Positions 11,641-24,947 are shown, numbered from the stretch's first letter. The stretch is DNA of 64,000 nucleotides from Gelatoporia subvermispora B (GCA_000320605.2 KB445794.1:911837-975836), one strand, 5' to 3'. Program-made: numbers and translations. The notes: generated from the sequence alone by a model not told the origin.

Positions 11641-12210
11641 CATTTGATTAGTATTATTTGTACACTGTGCCACTTCAATTCGTTTACGAGTTCATAGTTT
11701 GAGCGAGACGTATTCTTGTGCGAGCAGAGGAGGTAGTGATGACAGCTCATACAAATGCTGGGTGAGTCATTAGGGAGGAATGTGCATGGTCCCTGCCAGT
11801 TGCCAGCCTAGTGATCAGACAAGCAGTAAGCACTAGCACGCGATTTGAGCACGTTCCTCCTCTGCGAATTTTGAAAGACAATAGAGTGTAAGGAGGGTCC
11901 ACAGAAGCTAGAGTATAGGTCCATCACCATGTCAGCGAACGAGTCGACGTGTTCAAGAATTCCTGCTCAACCCAAACCGGAAACGCGCTGCAGCTGATGT
12001 AATTGCTGCCGAAGAGGCGTTAGGCGCTTCTGATCTGTTCCGTCAGCCCTAGACGTAAATCAAGGTGGCTCAGATCTTTGCTCTCCACTGTTGCACGTTG
12101 CACTTTCGCAACTTTGCAGCGAGGAATCACTAGACGTTGTCTTGGGGATCGCGTATTGATGTTAGGCTGGGATCGCTCTCTGCACCTTCATACCCTAGTG
12201 CTCACTGCAT
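11641..12210. other. Intergenic, APN2 upstream region
   Basis: About 570 bp lie between the end of the duplication and the APN2 start codon. I see no conserved frame. The stretch probably contains the APN2 promoter, but no clear TATA box stands out. Confidence 0.5.
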
Positions 12211-14282
12211 ATGCGGATACTATCGTGGAACATTGTATGTTTGTTTTGGGCTGCTTGAATTCAGCGGATCCTCACGCGTTCTTTCGTTTAGAATGGAGTC
12301 CGTACGTTGCCGCAATACCACCCGTATGTCTTCAAGCCGAACGAGATTTCACAGTCCGAGTTAATTTGGATATAACCTTGGCAGCTGGAACACCTTCAAG
12401 TCGTTCGAAGGTATCCTAGACGAAGTGGGTGCGGATATCATATGCTTCCAAGGTAGAGCAGATTCCCACAAATGTCAGAATCTACACGCTGACGGACATA
12501 CGAGAGATGAAGTCCTCGCGTGCTGCTATCCTTCGCGACGTCGCGCTTCCAGGGCCCTACCATTCCTTCTTTTCCTTCCCGGTGAGGAAGGGTGGCTATA
12601 GCGGGGTCGCAGTGTATACAGACTCGCGGAAGGTTGTACCGCTCAAAGCAGAGGAAGGCCTTGCTGGCATTCTGCAACCAAAACCCCCCTTGACTTCCGA
12701 GGAACGCGTCTCGCCTTCCTATCCACGTGCACACGAGATCGACGCGTACGTGGACGGGCACGGCGACCTGCCCTCGACCTTCGACGCGCTCGACAGCGAG
12801 GGCCGTGCCGTCGTCGTCGACTTTGGGCTCTTCGTGCTCATCAATGTATACTGCCCCAACGAGACGGACGAGACGCGCACGTCGTTCAAAATGAACTATC
12901 ATTTGATGCTCCAGGAACGCGTGCGGAAGTTGATAGAAGAGGAGCGCCGCGAGGTTATCGTTTTGGGAGACGTGAACATCTGCGCGAACCCGATAGAACA
13001 TGCCGAGGGCAACCAGCCGAGCTTCCTTGCGGCATTCTACGAGCATCCCGCGCGTTTGTGGTTCAAGCAGTGGCTGGACCCGGTCGGTCCTATGGTGGAT
13101 ATCGTTCGTCATTTCTGGCCGGACCGTAAGGGGATGTTTACTTGTAAGTCTACCTGGTGATCCCCCGGTACGCTGGATTGAAGTGTAGACAGGCTGGAAT
13201 ATGAAGATCATGGCTCGGGAAAGCAATTACGGTTCACGCGTGGATTATATCCTCGTCACGAAAGGACTTCTACCATGGATCAAACACGGGGATACGCAGC
13301 CATCGATCAAGGGTTCTGACCACTGCCCTCTCTACATTGATCTTCATGAAGAGATCACATCAGAGACTGGAGAAGTCATGAAGTTGCGCGACGCCATGAA
13401 GCAAGATGACCTACGACGTGAGCCGCCACGTATCGCTGCCAAGTTTTGGGAAGAATACTCTGGAAAGCAGACGGTACTGTCCGCGTTCTTCGGAAAGCAG
13501 GGCGACAAGGCGAAGATATCGCCATCCCCAAAGCCGACAGTTTCACCTCCGACAACACAAGAGACGAATCCCGACAGTGGGAGCCAGGTCACCCAAGAAA
13601 ATACTTCTGCTACCTCCGCTCCCTCTTTCTCCTCACCAAAGGCGGCTGATCTAAAACGCAAATCATCAGGCAAAGTTTCTAAGACAGCTCCACCACCAAA
13701 GAAAAAAGCCAAACCCGACCCCGGTCAGGCTTCCATCGCGACGTTCTTCTCTAAAGCTGGCACATCGAAGGCGCCCTCCAAAGAGGAAGTGATCGATGTA
13801 GACACTGATCCCCTTGTTGCGGAGCGACCGACACTGCTCTCTCGGTTTGTCAGTGAGCAGGAGGACGCAGATTTCCGTTTGGCCTGTGAGCTCTCTGCCT
13901 CACAGGCGGACCTTCTGGACCAGAGCGAGCCCACTACCTCGGCGTCGCAGAACAAAGCGGCATGGTCAAGTCTCTTTGCCCCGCCGGATCCACCGAAGTG
14001 CACCGCACACGGCGAGCCAGCGAAGTTGTTCACAGTAAACAAGCCTGGTCCAAATAAGGGCAAAACGTTTTACGTCTGTTCCCGGTAGGCTTAATCCTCA
14101 TATATTTCTCTCTGTGTAATATTAACATGATCTGGCATAGGCCAGTTGGTCCGGGCTATGATAGAGGCCGGATGGAACGCCCGCGGGACGAGGTGGACCA
14201 TCAGTATCGCTGCAACTTCTTCAAATGGGCTAGCGATGTGAAACGGGATTCTCTGCGAGAGAGGTCTATCAAGTGGGGCTGA
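12211..14282 (+). CDS. APN2: AP endonuclease 2 (class II, exonuclease III family)
   Basis: Six exons (12211-12234, 12292-12323, 12385-12452, 12505-13143, 13193-14084, 14141-14282) give 598 aa. The enzyme cleaves DNA 5' of abasic sites and trims 3' ends in nuclear base excision repair. The first two exons are only 24 and 32 nt and encode the start of the EEP nuclease fold (MRILSWNINGVRTLPQY). The metal ligand Glu is in CFQEMK at the exon 3/4 border, the Asp/Asn pair is in LGDVNICANPIEH and the catalytic Asp-His is in GSDHCPLY near residue 300. Two canonical PCNA-binding boxes follow: QTVLSAFF (from about 347) and QASIATFF (from about 433), with a basic stretch between them. The C-terminus is a GRF zinc finger (CTAH, YVCSR, RCNFFKWAS). 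The length fits the family. Confidence 0.93.
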
Positions 14283-14532
14283 GGAGCAGGCCTTCATAGC
14301 ACTCCGCTGTAATATAACTGCATACTCGTCTTCATGTACTCCGTTGTCTTTGCAGCCTTCGCAAATCGTCGCCTCTGCGTCTGCTCACGGCGTACTCCGC
14401 GTCGCGGTCACATGACTGACGCGTCGAGGATCGGTTGAAGTTGGGATTACCAAACTTGGGGTGAATCCGCTCCTGAAACGGCAAGCGGACGCGCGCGTAT
14501 CAGCGATTTGGTACCAATCCAATCCTTGAACC

Positions 14533-16996
14533 ATGTCCCGTCTCCCACGGTTGCATTCTGACCCAGACAAACATCTCCCAGCGCCGGCCATGTCTTCGAT
14601 TGGTCTCAAGCGCAAGGCGGACACTCTCGAAAATGCGCCAGGACAGCCTCGTTCCAAACTTCCTGCCATCGCAGAGGCCGATACCAATGTACCGCTGCGG
14701 CCGTCGCGCGCTGCGGCGAACAGAGCAGCGGTAGGCAAGGGGCCGCCGCCATTGACGAAGCCGAGGGCACCACCGCTCAGCACATCGACGACGACACGGA
14801 GATTCGAGCGCGCCACAAGTGCGCCACCAAAGATCGCACCCGTACGACCACCAGCGCGGCCGACAGTCACCCGGCCAACGACGACACGAACGACCCGCGC
14901 AGCATCCGGCTCTGTTTCTGCACAAGACAAGCGTTTCCAGGCGTTGCAAGACCAAGTGCAGTCCATCGAGTCCGCGAGGGCGGCCGATACGGCGCGGCTC
15001 GCGGCGGACATGGATCGCGAGCGTGCCAAGCTGTCCGAGCTCGAGGAGAGCCACATGGCGCTCACCCGCGAGCTTGCCACAGCGCGGACGCAGGAGCTGA
15101 CGCATCGGCGCGAGCTCGTCGACGCGAGTGACGAGATGGAGCAGATGCGCAAGCGGCACACGCGCGAGCTCGACGAGCTCGACACGCAGATGCGCCGGCG
15201 CGACCGCGAGATCCGCGAGCTCAAGGATGAGCTCCGGGTCTGCCAGGATGACCTCGAGCGCGAGCGCCAGACAGTCTCGACGCTCAAGTCCACAATCGCG
15301 CACCAGTCCGATGCGCAGCTCTCGCTGACGACCCAGGTTGCGGCTATGAGGGCGCAGATCGACGCGCTACAGGGGCAATTGTCCACATCCTCCGTATCCA
15401 ACTCGACGCTCGGGCTGCAGCTTGACACTGAGCGCAAGAAGGTCGCCGAGCTCGAGCGGCAAGTGCTTGACGCGGAGACGGTCCGCCGCAAGCTGCACAA
15501 CATGGTACAGGAACTCAAGGGTAACATCCGCGTGTTCTGTCGTGTACGCCCTATCCTTCCTTCCGACCTCATCCCTTCCGCTCTTGTCAAGTCCTCATCA
15601 TCTGCCTCAAGCCTGTCCAATACGCCCACTCCCGAGCCTGAGGATGAGGAGAAGCTGAAGGAGCAGGCTATGGCACGCATTGCGTTCCCGGATAAGCTGG
15701 ACCACAAAGAGATCGTGCTCAACTCTTCCAGTGAAAATGCGATGGGCCAGGAGCGCAAGGACGAATGGGCATTTAGCTTTGACCGAGTGTGTATCATTGG
15801 TCCAAAACTACGTGCTCCGACATGCTCACATCCCGTAGGTCTTCGAGCCACAGTCCACCCAAATGGAGGTATTCGAAGAGATCTCGCAACTGGTGCAGAG
15901 CTGCGCAGACGGCTACAACGTCTGTGTGTTTGCATATGGCCAGACAGGCTCTGGAAAGTCGTTCACTATGGAGGGTGGCCACGTATGCGGATTCCTTTGT
16001 CGTCATGTGCAGCGCTGACTCTGTCGCAGACGGATGCCACTGTTGGCATGATCCCTCGAGCCGTGCAGCAAGTCTTCCGGGTCACAGAAGACCTTCGCAC
16101 TAAGGGTTGGGAGTATAAGATGGAGGGCCAGTTCCTCGAAATCGTGCGCCCAGAATCTTGGTTTTCCCTCTTCATCTAACTCACGCCCACACAGTACAAC
16201 GAAACAATCAACGACCTGCTCGGGAAGGGCGAACTCGACAAGAAAAAGCATGAAATCAAGCATGACACACGCACAGGCCGTACGACCGTCACGGACGCGA
16301 ACGTCGTCGCGCTGCATTCGTCTGCGCAGGTGCGCACGCTCCTCGCGCAGGCGCAGAGCCGGCGCAGCGTCGCCGCGACGCTCATGAACGAACGCTCTAG
16401 CCGCTCACACTCGGTCTTCACGCTCCGCATCCGCGGCATGAACGCGCAGACGGGCGAGACATGCGAGGGCAGCTTGAACCTCGTTGACCTCGCCGGTAGC
16501 GAGCGCCTCGAGAAGAGCGGTGCGGCGAGCGACCGCGACCGGTTGCGCGAGACGCAGAATATCAATCGGAGCTTGAGCGCTCTCGGCGATGTCATTGCGG
16601 CGCTAGGTGAGAAGGGCGACGGTAAGAGCGACAAGCATATTCCGTACAGGAACTCGAAAGTGGGTAGGATCCGTTTGAGTGTTGGACGAATGCTGATCGC
16701 CATCATGCAGCTGACATACCTCCTGCAAAATTCACTGAGCGGCAATTCGAAGACACTGGCAAGTCCTTCCGCGTGAAAGGGGCGATGTCGTGCTGAGTCA
16801 TTCCGCAGATGGTCCTCAACCTATCGCCGCTTGCGACACACCTCAACGAGTCCCTCTGCTCCCTCCGGTTCGCCACCAAGGTCAGTCTGATCAATTCCAC
16901 GATAACATGGTGCTCAGCTTGTGTGTTCTGTGCCAGGTCAACAATACCACAATTGGAACGGCGAAGAAGCAGACTAAGCCAGGAATCTCGGCATGA
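14533..16996 (+). CDS. Kinesin-14, C-terminal motor (Kar3/KlpA/Ncd type)
   Basis: Seven exons (14533-15786, 15839-15982, 16030-16143, 16195-16659, 16711-16758, 16809-16880, 16937-16996) give 718 aa. The order is that of minus-end-directed kinesin-14: a basic Pro-rich tail (about 1-135) that would bind microtubules, a long coiled coil (about 135-325), the neck ([14 protein letters not shown]) and a C-terminal motor. Motor motifs are the P-loop GQTGSGKS (about 452-459), switch I NERSSRSH, switch II DLAGSE, and [15 protein letters not shown] at the end. The likely role is spindle organisation and nuclear movement. An acidic, Ser-rich insertion of about 30 residues follows the first motor strand ([20 protein letters not shown]). 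The fifth intron (16759-16808) starts with gcaagt, a GC-AG intron. A second in-frame ATG lies 20 codons downstream. Confidence 0.92.
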
Positions 16997-17199
16997 TGCA
17001 CTCCGTATATGTTTATTCGTATTCACCAGCCGCATCCGTCCCGGACAATCCACCCTCCGTGTAGATACCAATTGTAGAACTATAACCTTACAACAACATG
17101 ACCTGAGGAAGTGGGATCATTTGTAGAATGCCTGTGCGAGGTAAACATTCGTCTAAGATTGCTTCAGAATGCCTGCCAGACTGCGGACCCTCTTTCTAG
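16997..17199. other. Convergent 3' intergenic region
   Basis: About 200 bp separate the stop codons of the convergent kinesin and ABC transporter genes. I see no other feature. Confidence 0.5.
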
Positions 17200-20100
17200 C
17201 TATTGCTCAGCGAGGTCGCGCTCGGCTTTGGCTTTCGCTGCAGCCTCAAGTTCCGCGAACGTCCCACTCTTGAGACACATATCCCGGAAGATACCTCCCT
17301 CCTTGTTAATAAGGTTCAATGGCGTGTCAAACTCGGCCAAGTTGCCCTTGTCCAGAACGAGCAGACGATCGTAGTCGATTACTGTCCTGAGGCGATGTGC
17401 AACTGCAACGAAATCGTCAATAAGTAAAATGGGGGAGATAGTCACATCGTAACGCACCTGTCAACAATAAAGAGTCGCCGAACTCTTCACGAATCGTTGC
17501 CTGAATTTTCGCATCAGTGGCAAAGTCGATGCTACTGGTAGCTTCGTCGAGAACGATAATTGCGCTCCGCCGGAGCAGCGCACGCGCCATCGCGATGAGC
17601 TGCCTCTGGCCCTGCGAGAAGTTCGTGCCTCCCGGAGAGACCTGCGTATCGAGAGTGATCGTTGTTTTCGGGTCGCTCTCTGTCGCAGTTGTCGAGATGG
17701 ATGCAATTGTCTCTCGTTCATGGATCGAGGCCGGGCGTGATGGCTCGCGCGAGGTCCGTTGTGACGCAAGCTGGCTATCTGTGATCATCTGGACGCGATA
17801 CAAAACGTCCCAGCATTCGCTATCGTCGTGTTCGCCTGTATTTATGCATCTCGTGAGCAGTCACATGCAGGCCCCAGTCGACGCTTTACTGACCGAAAGG
17901 GTCTAGGTTGTCTCTGAGCGTTCCTGAGAAGAGCGTAGCATCCTATGCACCAATGAGCGAAAGCCCTCCCTAATCAAGCTACCGCCTACCTGTGGTATGA
18001 ACGTCTGATGGTTACAATCAGTATTTGGATTGTGCGAAAATGTGTGACAGCACTCACGATACGCGAGCGAAGATCATACAACCCGATTGAAGTAACATCG
18101 ATGCCATCGATCACGATACGACCACTGGTAGCATCGGTCTAGACGTACTGTCAGTCGACTCCTCAAACGAATGCATTCTATTTGGAACTCACGAATCGGA
18201 GGATGCTCATTGCCAACGTAGATTTGCCGCTTCCTGTGCGCCCTAGCAAGCCGACCCGTTCCTTGGCCCTGAGCTTGAAAGAGATACCGTGTAACACTGC
18301 CGGAAGCTCCGGTGCATACTTGACAACGAGATCTTCTACAGCTATGAGCGAATCCCTGTTGGGACTGGATGATGAGGGCCAGTATGCAGGAGGGCGATTT
18401 GACTCGATGATTGCGGGTGCCTCCTGCGGCAGGTTGAGGTACTCGACGACACGCTCAACGGAGCTGTCACAGCGGTGTAAGAGTATGAAAGAGATTTTAG
18501 TGGACTAGCTTACTTGAGGTCGAGTTCGAGTGCAGTCCAGAAACGGCACGCCCAATATACCGACATTGTGAAGTTCATGGCGGACGTGATACAGACGCCA
18601 GCCGTACCCGCCTCAACGTAGCCAGACAATGCGAACAGTGTCGTAACGAAGACGCCTGCTGCACCCAGAGTATCGAAGTACAAAAGTAGCCACCTGTTTG
18701 TCATCCAGAACGTATACCACATCTTAACGACCCTGTCAGTCTTATCTCTCTAAAAAAAGAGCATAGAATGCATACCCTTGTGGTGAGGTCCACTTTCGTG
18801 TAAAGACCCTCAAGGAAGGTCTGCTCCGCTGAGAAAGCGCGAACCGTGACGATACCTTCCAGGAGTTCGCTGAAGTTGGCGAAGATGGGACTCCGCGTGT
18901 TGGACTCCATCCGTCGGACGTCACGACCTGTGTTCAAGTACCCAATCGCGGCGTGACGGTAGAAATAACCCAGAACACCGGCAGGGAAGATGAACAACGG
19001 GAACACGATACTGGAACACACAATGTACATGAACACAAGCATAGAACAAATAGCCAAGTACGTACACAACGGTTATGATCGACGCCGCGAAGTTAGCCAG
19101 AGAAGAGTTCACGGCTTGCAAGGAGCTTGCAAGAGATGTGTCGACTGTCTCGACATCCTGGATTTCGGTGAGTGACTGAGATGTAGCTATGGGATAGTTT
19201 CATATACCTTGCTAAACCGATTGAGCATCCTGCCTATTGGGTCCTAAGCTTTGCATACTAGCACAAGGGCGCAACAACAATACGCACCTTGCGGCGTAAC
19301 ATCATGCCAGCGCATCGTCGCCCTTACTACCGTTACTAGTAGCTGCTTGAACAGCACACGAGACGCCCTCAATGCACCCGTAAATTGAGTGATGGCTCCC
19401 GTGATGCTGACAAGCCCTGTGGAAAGGGCGATCGCAGCATAGATGCCGATATAGAAAAAAGGATGCTGCTGGGCGGGGGGCCAGTCGATGCCGAGAAATC
19501 CCTTCTTCATCTGAGCAGCCTGAAGAGGATGGCTCAGGTGCAGATTGGAGAACGTGTCCGGCATGACCATTTCGTGATCAGTCGTAGCGAAGGAACGGAA
19601 GGTGTATACATAAGAGGTGTTGCCACTGTCGCCGTATGCTTCTCCCCAGATCTAGATGTAGAGCAGATGAGCCTCTATATTAATCGGTATTTGGATATGT
19701 TACCTTGATCCAAAACTTCTCCGTTACGCCCAAGAACTGGGTAGAGATGATCAGGAAAGATAGAATCGCCCAAGTCCAGTAGGATCTAGAACAAATGTCA
19801 GCCGCCTGAACACGGGCAGATTGAGGAGATACCTACGATGCCTTCAGGTACGTGTTGTAGATATGCCACTTCACGCTCCCTGTCTCACGTTTCTCCTCCT
19901 CGACGAGCTTCCGTGGCTTCTTGGTAGGCGGCGCGGGCTTTCCATTGCCTTCAATAGCTTCAGCCTCGGCTTCAACTTCGTCCTCAACATCCTTCGTCTT
20001 CACAGTTTCCGCTTCCTCTGCGGCCTTCTGCTCCTCTTTGTGCGCTTCCACAGATTCGTCATGTGTAATGTCATCCAGAACACCGTGCGACCGAAGTTCT

Positions 20101-23100
20101 TTGACAGTGCCTTGTGTGTCGATGCGTCCGTCCAGCATGCGGACGAGGTAGAAAGCACCGGGAAGAACGAGCTCGACATGATGCGTCACCAGGATCTGAC
20201 AAGCGAGATCATAAGAGACCTAAGTAATCCTTCGATAGCTGCATACATACCACGGTGCGACCAGCGAGAAGTGGCCCACGGAAAAGACGATCATAGAGGA
20301 ACCGTGCAGTGTGGCTATCCTGAAGCAGTGCATTCAGGTTGGGTAAAGCACATTGATTGTGTTACTTGACTCACGACTGCACTTAGCGGGTCATCTAGAA
20401 GCACATATTTTGAAGGCTGAGGCGTGAGATTATCAGCGATCAGTTTTGAGCGATGACCACAAATAACATTACCGCATATACTGCGCGCGCAAGAGCGACT
20501 CTATAATTGTCGAGTGACATATCAAAATCAAAGGTCAGCTCTTGATAGACCGTACATACCTTGCCTTCTGCCCTCCCGAGAGACTGACACCCCTGCCCAA
20601 CACGAACTACATTAGGCCCTTCAAGAGAGGGGAAACGACAACCACACGCACCTCGCTCCAATCTCCGTCGCATCCCCATCCTCCAAAATAGCCAAGTCCG
20701 GCTTCAGTGCACAGCATTCCACAACCGCATTGTACCTCTCCTCGTCGTACGGGTACCCGAAGAGGATGTTGTCCTTGATTGACTGGTGGCGCAGCCATGG
20801 TGACTGCGCGGCGTACGAGATCGAATGCGTCATCCCATTCTCGTACACCTTGGACGGATTCTTGCACATCACGATACGGCCCTCGAGGCGGGTCATTTCG
20901 CCCAGGAGCGCCATCTGCGTATCGGTGAGTACCGACGATCGATTGTTCGCGGCGAAGCTTGAAATGCGTACCAGGAGCGCAGTCTTACCGCTCGCAGTCG
21001 GACCAGTGACTACAGTGAGCTCGCCATCGGGGAACATCACGCTGATATTCCTCAGCTCGAACCTATGGTCCTCTACCTCCCCAACCTGGCTCGCGTTGTC
21101 TACCACCGTATCCGTCTCATCCGTTGTGCTTGCAGTGGCATCGCTCGGGTTGCCTTTCGGCTTGTCCTTATCGTCTTTGGCCTTCTCGACCTCGTTCCAC
21201 TTGAACGTGCCGTTGACGATCCCGAGCCCCTCGTCAGTCTCTTCAGGAGAGATGCGCCCGCGCTTGAGCGAGGACACCTGCTCGTCCACTTCGTCCTCGT
21301 CAAGGTATGTTGCAATACGCTGGATACCCACCCGGGCTTGCAGGATCTGGACAATCCAGGCTGGGATGACGTTCAACGGGGCCCTTGCCATAAGTCAGTA
21401 ACGGCAACATCCCCCTGGCGGCCTCCCCTACTCACCTGATCATCTGGAAGAGTGTGATCGCCTGGAATACTTCCGCATAAGTCATCAGAGAAGAGATAGT
21501 CAGCTCCCCGCACGCACCGTGAACGCCGTTCCAACGGTGAGCTCATTTCCTTGCATCACATAGACCATGAAAGACGTCACGGAGACCAGGATCGGCGCGC
21601 AAGTCCAGATGAGTGAGAACATGATCGAGTTCAATCGACCTGGAAGTATGTATGCGTCAGATTAATACACACAGGAGCACATCCCCTTACGTACTCTTGA
21701 TCATCCACTGCATCTCAACCTCACGCGCGTCCATGGCTCGCTGAATCCAGCGGTCCTCCCATGCGAAGAGCTTGATGAATTTGATCTGTGGGTGATCGCT
21801 CAAAACCTACGTCCTCACTTAGATATACGCGGGACGTACTGCACCGATGAGCTCGCTCAACACGCCCATACGCTTGTCACGCGCTGTTGAAACGCCCTTG
21901 TGTATGCGCACGGCACGCTTCGACACGTAGTTGTTCAGGGGCCAGCTAGCAATGAGGATGAAGAAGCCAGCGAAAGCAGACCAGCCAAGCAATCTGTAAT
22001 GGTGTGGGAAGTGACGTCATCAATAAATGCTCCCATGGCAGAGTCATGTCGCGCATTTACGCACTGATACAAGAATATGCTCGCAATTACGATTTCGAAG
22101 GGCGCTTAGCATGGAAGTTAGCTTCGGGCAGCTTCAAGCTGAAAATTTGTGTACCTGAATAAATGAAGTACATCCCAGAGGTGACGTTGGCGACCTGTCC
22201 AGACATTCAAATATTTGACACGTCACAAAATCCATGCTAGACGCACCTTATTGGCATCCGCAGCCATCAGGTTGACTATCTTCCCGATATCAGCTCCAGC
22301 CTTGGGATCGTCTCCCTTTGGATCTTCTTTCTTTGGTAGCGACTTGTTTGCAGCGTCTTTCTTATCCTTGGCTGCATCCTTGTCGACGATGCCCGAAAAG
22401 TCCTTACGTTTGAGCGCCTTGTCGTAGATTGCAGTCATGAGCTCGGAGCGCATGCGTGTCGCCGCACGTCGGCCGTACCACAGATGTTGGACATCTGCCT
22501 CTGCCTACCCAATACCTATCAGTGAAACATAGAAGAGTGAGAGGATGACTCTTTACCTTGCACAGCGTTGAACAGAATGCGAGGACAGCGTACACGTAGG
22601 CGAGTGAGTGCGACTCAGGCGGCGCGCGCGGGTCGAGCGAGTCGAGGATACGCTTGAGGAAGAATGGGCCCGCATAGTTGAACACCACACTAACATACGT
22701 GAGGAAAAAGTCCAGAATAAGGTCGAGCGCGTTCGCGTCCCAAAGTCGGCGAAGAAGATGAGTGCGGTGCGTGCGGCTGAACTTGATGAAGAGCGGGCGC
22801 GACTGCAAGGTCGGGCTGAGCTCCCAGATGTCTGCCTCGTTCAGCGTAGTGTTTGTGCCCTGTCAACAGGTTGAATTCATGTACGAAGGACGGAGTGAGT
22901 GGAGTGCTTACAAGCTTCACAATCGGGAGGATCCATTGGAAGGAAGCCCAGCCCCAAAGCGAGGTGTAATCCTCGGGAGAGATCGTTTTGCCCTATTCCC
23001 CGGTCACCTCAGCCGCCAGATATAAATGACTCTAGTGTACTCACAATCTTCTCTTTGTCGATTCTTGAGCTTGGCACTGCAAGGGGCATCCTGAACACAA

Positions 23101-23737
23101 CCAAAAGTAGGACCGTGGTTGCAACCAAGTGTGCCACATTCGTTGTCACATCGACGGGAGACAAGTGATAGCCATATATACTATGGTCGAAAAGTAACCC
23201 GCCAAATGTTAGAGTGCCTAGAACGAGCTCCAGCACTAGCAGAATAAGAAGATCGTGCGGGATAGTGGCTGTGGGTGCGACGATGGGACGAAGAGCGATA
23301 TAGAGCCAGGACACAGCGACAGCAAAGTATTCCAGTCCAGTAGAAGGATGTCCATACTCTGTGACAAGTCCGTACGATCCAACAGCCAACCATGCGAGCG
23401 TCTCAACAAGTGCAACCCAAGAGAACAGGAGAGTGCGCCACAAGGGCACAGGTGGCGCGTCCTTCGCTCGTTCCCCCTCGACTGCATCACCGCTCGCAAG
23501 CAACGCCTCCGCCTCCGGTAGTGTTAGGAAGTTCGTGAACGGTTTCTTGATGATCGCAGTGACCTTTCGCAATGGCGCCGGGAGCGGAATAGCAATCGAA
23601 AGGACGACGAGAACGAACGCGAGCGGGACGACAGCGCGCCAGAAATCGCGCGCGCATGTGCGGCCGAGGTCCAGAAGACCGCCCTGGTCAGCGCAGAGCA
23701 TGGTGAGGGTCGATAACAAGCCGCGATAGATGGGCAC
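17200..23737 (-). CDS. Full-length ABC transporter, ABCC/MRP type
   Basis: A many-exon gene on the minus strand. I placed the start at 23737 and the stop at 17200, but did not fix every exon. The order is an N-terminal multi-span extension (TMD0-like), TMD1, NBD1, a charged linker, TMD2, NBD2. NBD1 has a Walker A reading GPTASGKT (about 20983-21006), the signature LSGGQKA split by an intron after its Lys-Ala, and Walker [13 protein letters not shown]. The linker (about 19860-20100) is highly acidic. NBD2 has Walker [10 protein letters not shown] (about 18210-18240), signature FSQGQRQL, Walker [12 protein letters not shown] and the H-loop TVAHRLRT. ABCC pumps export glutathione conjugates, drugs or metabolites, often into the vacuole; the substrate here is unknown. 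Met-13 (MLCADQGG) is an alternative start. A 265-bp divergent promoter is shared with BUD20. Confidence 0.88.
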
Positions 23738-24002
23738 CGCGCTCTGTCGAGCGTGTCAGCTCTGCATAAGGCGCCTTCGCGCTCACATCTGCTCACATCT
23801 TTCCATACCGCGTTTGGCGCCTAAGTGGCTACACCATATCGGGTAACTTTTCCCTTTTCAGGAGCACGAAATCATTGAAGCGCCTGTGTACCACGCGCCA
23901 CGGCTTAGCTCAGCTGCTATTTTCGGCATCCCTCAGCGTCCCTCCCTTGACAAGTCTTCGCTTCGGTACTCCGTCTCCAGTCTATCCTTTTCATCCTCCA
24001 AC
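23738..24002. promoter_or_regulatory. Probable bidirectional promoter (ABC transporter / BUD20)
   Basis: The divergent start codons of the ABC transporter and BUD20 are only 265 bp apart, so both promoters must lie here unless they extend into the genes. The sequence has CT-rich runs, common in fungal core promoters. No specific factor site is assigned. Confidence 0.45.
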
Positions 24003-24562
24003 ATGGGTCGCCTGCGTCGGTCTCGTACACACCGTGCTCAGAGAGATGTTCACAGAGCTTCTCGCACTCGCGTATGCAATAGGCTTGGTCTCGCAAAATG
24101 TGTCGCTGAAATTTGTTCCTTTCCCAGGCCCGTACAAGAGACCTCGACCAGATTCAGCTGATCGACCTCGACCCTAAAGTGCGTTAATCTTGCATGCGGG
24201 CGATAAGAAAGAATCTCACCTGGAATCTCAGAACCGTGCCAAGCTCGAGGCACAAGCACTTGACCTTGAAAAGCCGGGCCTCGCCCAGCACTACTGCGTC
24301 GAATGCGCAAAGTACGCCCAACGTTCTCCTACCTATGCTCTGAGAAGACACTTACACGGTCCTTTGATCTAGATACTTCGAAACGGATGTTGCATTGCGG
24401 TCACATTGGCGGAGCAAGGTGCACAAGCGGCGGTGTAAGGCCCTCAAGGAGCCCGCGTACACAATAGAGGAGTCGGAGCGTGCTGCAGGACTTGGGAAGG
24501 AAGGAAAACGGCCAACGACAACAGCTATCCCCCCTCCTGCTCCAGAGGTGGCTATGTCGTGA
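24003..24562 (+). CDS. BUD20: Bud20/ZNF593-type zinc finger protein, 60S subunit export factor
   Basis: Four exons (24003-24071, 24128-24178, 24232-24311, 24373-24562) give 129 aa. Bud20 binds late pre-60S particles and helps their export from the nucleus. The protein starts with the basic block typical of the family (MGRLRRSRTHRAQRDVHRAS), continues with RTRARTRDLDQIQLIDLD-like sequence encoded by exons 1-2, and has the conserved GLAQHYCVECAKYF. The single C2H2 finger is C-x2-C with H-x5-H (CVEC, then HWRSKVH), followed by KRRCKAL and a short tail (ESERAAGLGKEGKRP). The finger is split by the third intron. The length is normal for the family. It lies next to no other ribosome gene; eL33 is 7 kb away. 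Confidence 0.9.
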
Positions 24563-24940
24563 GCTATATGGTGATAGAGACGGTTGTGGTATGGTCGGGT
24601 TGGTATGATTAACTTATTGACATGTATGATTTACTCGCATTTTCATTCATCTGTGGACAACCTTCCGTGCTGATTCGGCGAGTCATGCTGGACCCTTCCC
24701 TGAGTTCTACTCCCGTTGCTCGGAAGTATCGCCGTCGAGCTAGCAGCAGCCGTTGGGTCGGTTCTCGACGGCGTGCGTGGTGCCGGTAAGGACTGACGCA
24801 GGCCTGAACGTGATTTACACAGAAAACGTTGCCTTGGTGGACCTTTGCGTCGCGCAGAGAACGCTTCCAATCTAGCTCTCAACGATAGATTGCTACTCGC
24901 ACAAAGCGCTGCATAATGAAATACCAAACTACTTATACAG
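24563..24940. other. Intergenic
   Basis: This is the 3' flank of BUD20. I see no gene or clear repeat up to the first copy of the dispersed repeat. Confidence 0.45.
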
Positions 24941-24947
24941 TACAGGG

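Noticed and set aside
14385..15935. Long Ser/Arg-rich frame on the minus strand over the kinesin gene
   Set aside because: It is the antisense of the coiled-coil coding exon; the plus-strand gene has clear motor motifs.
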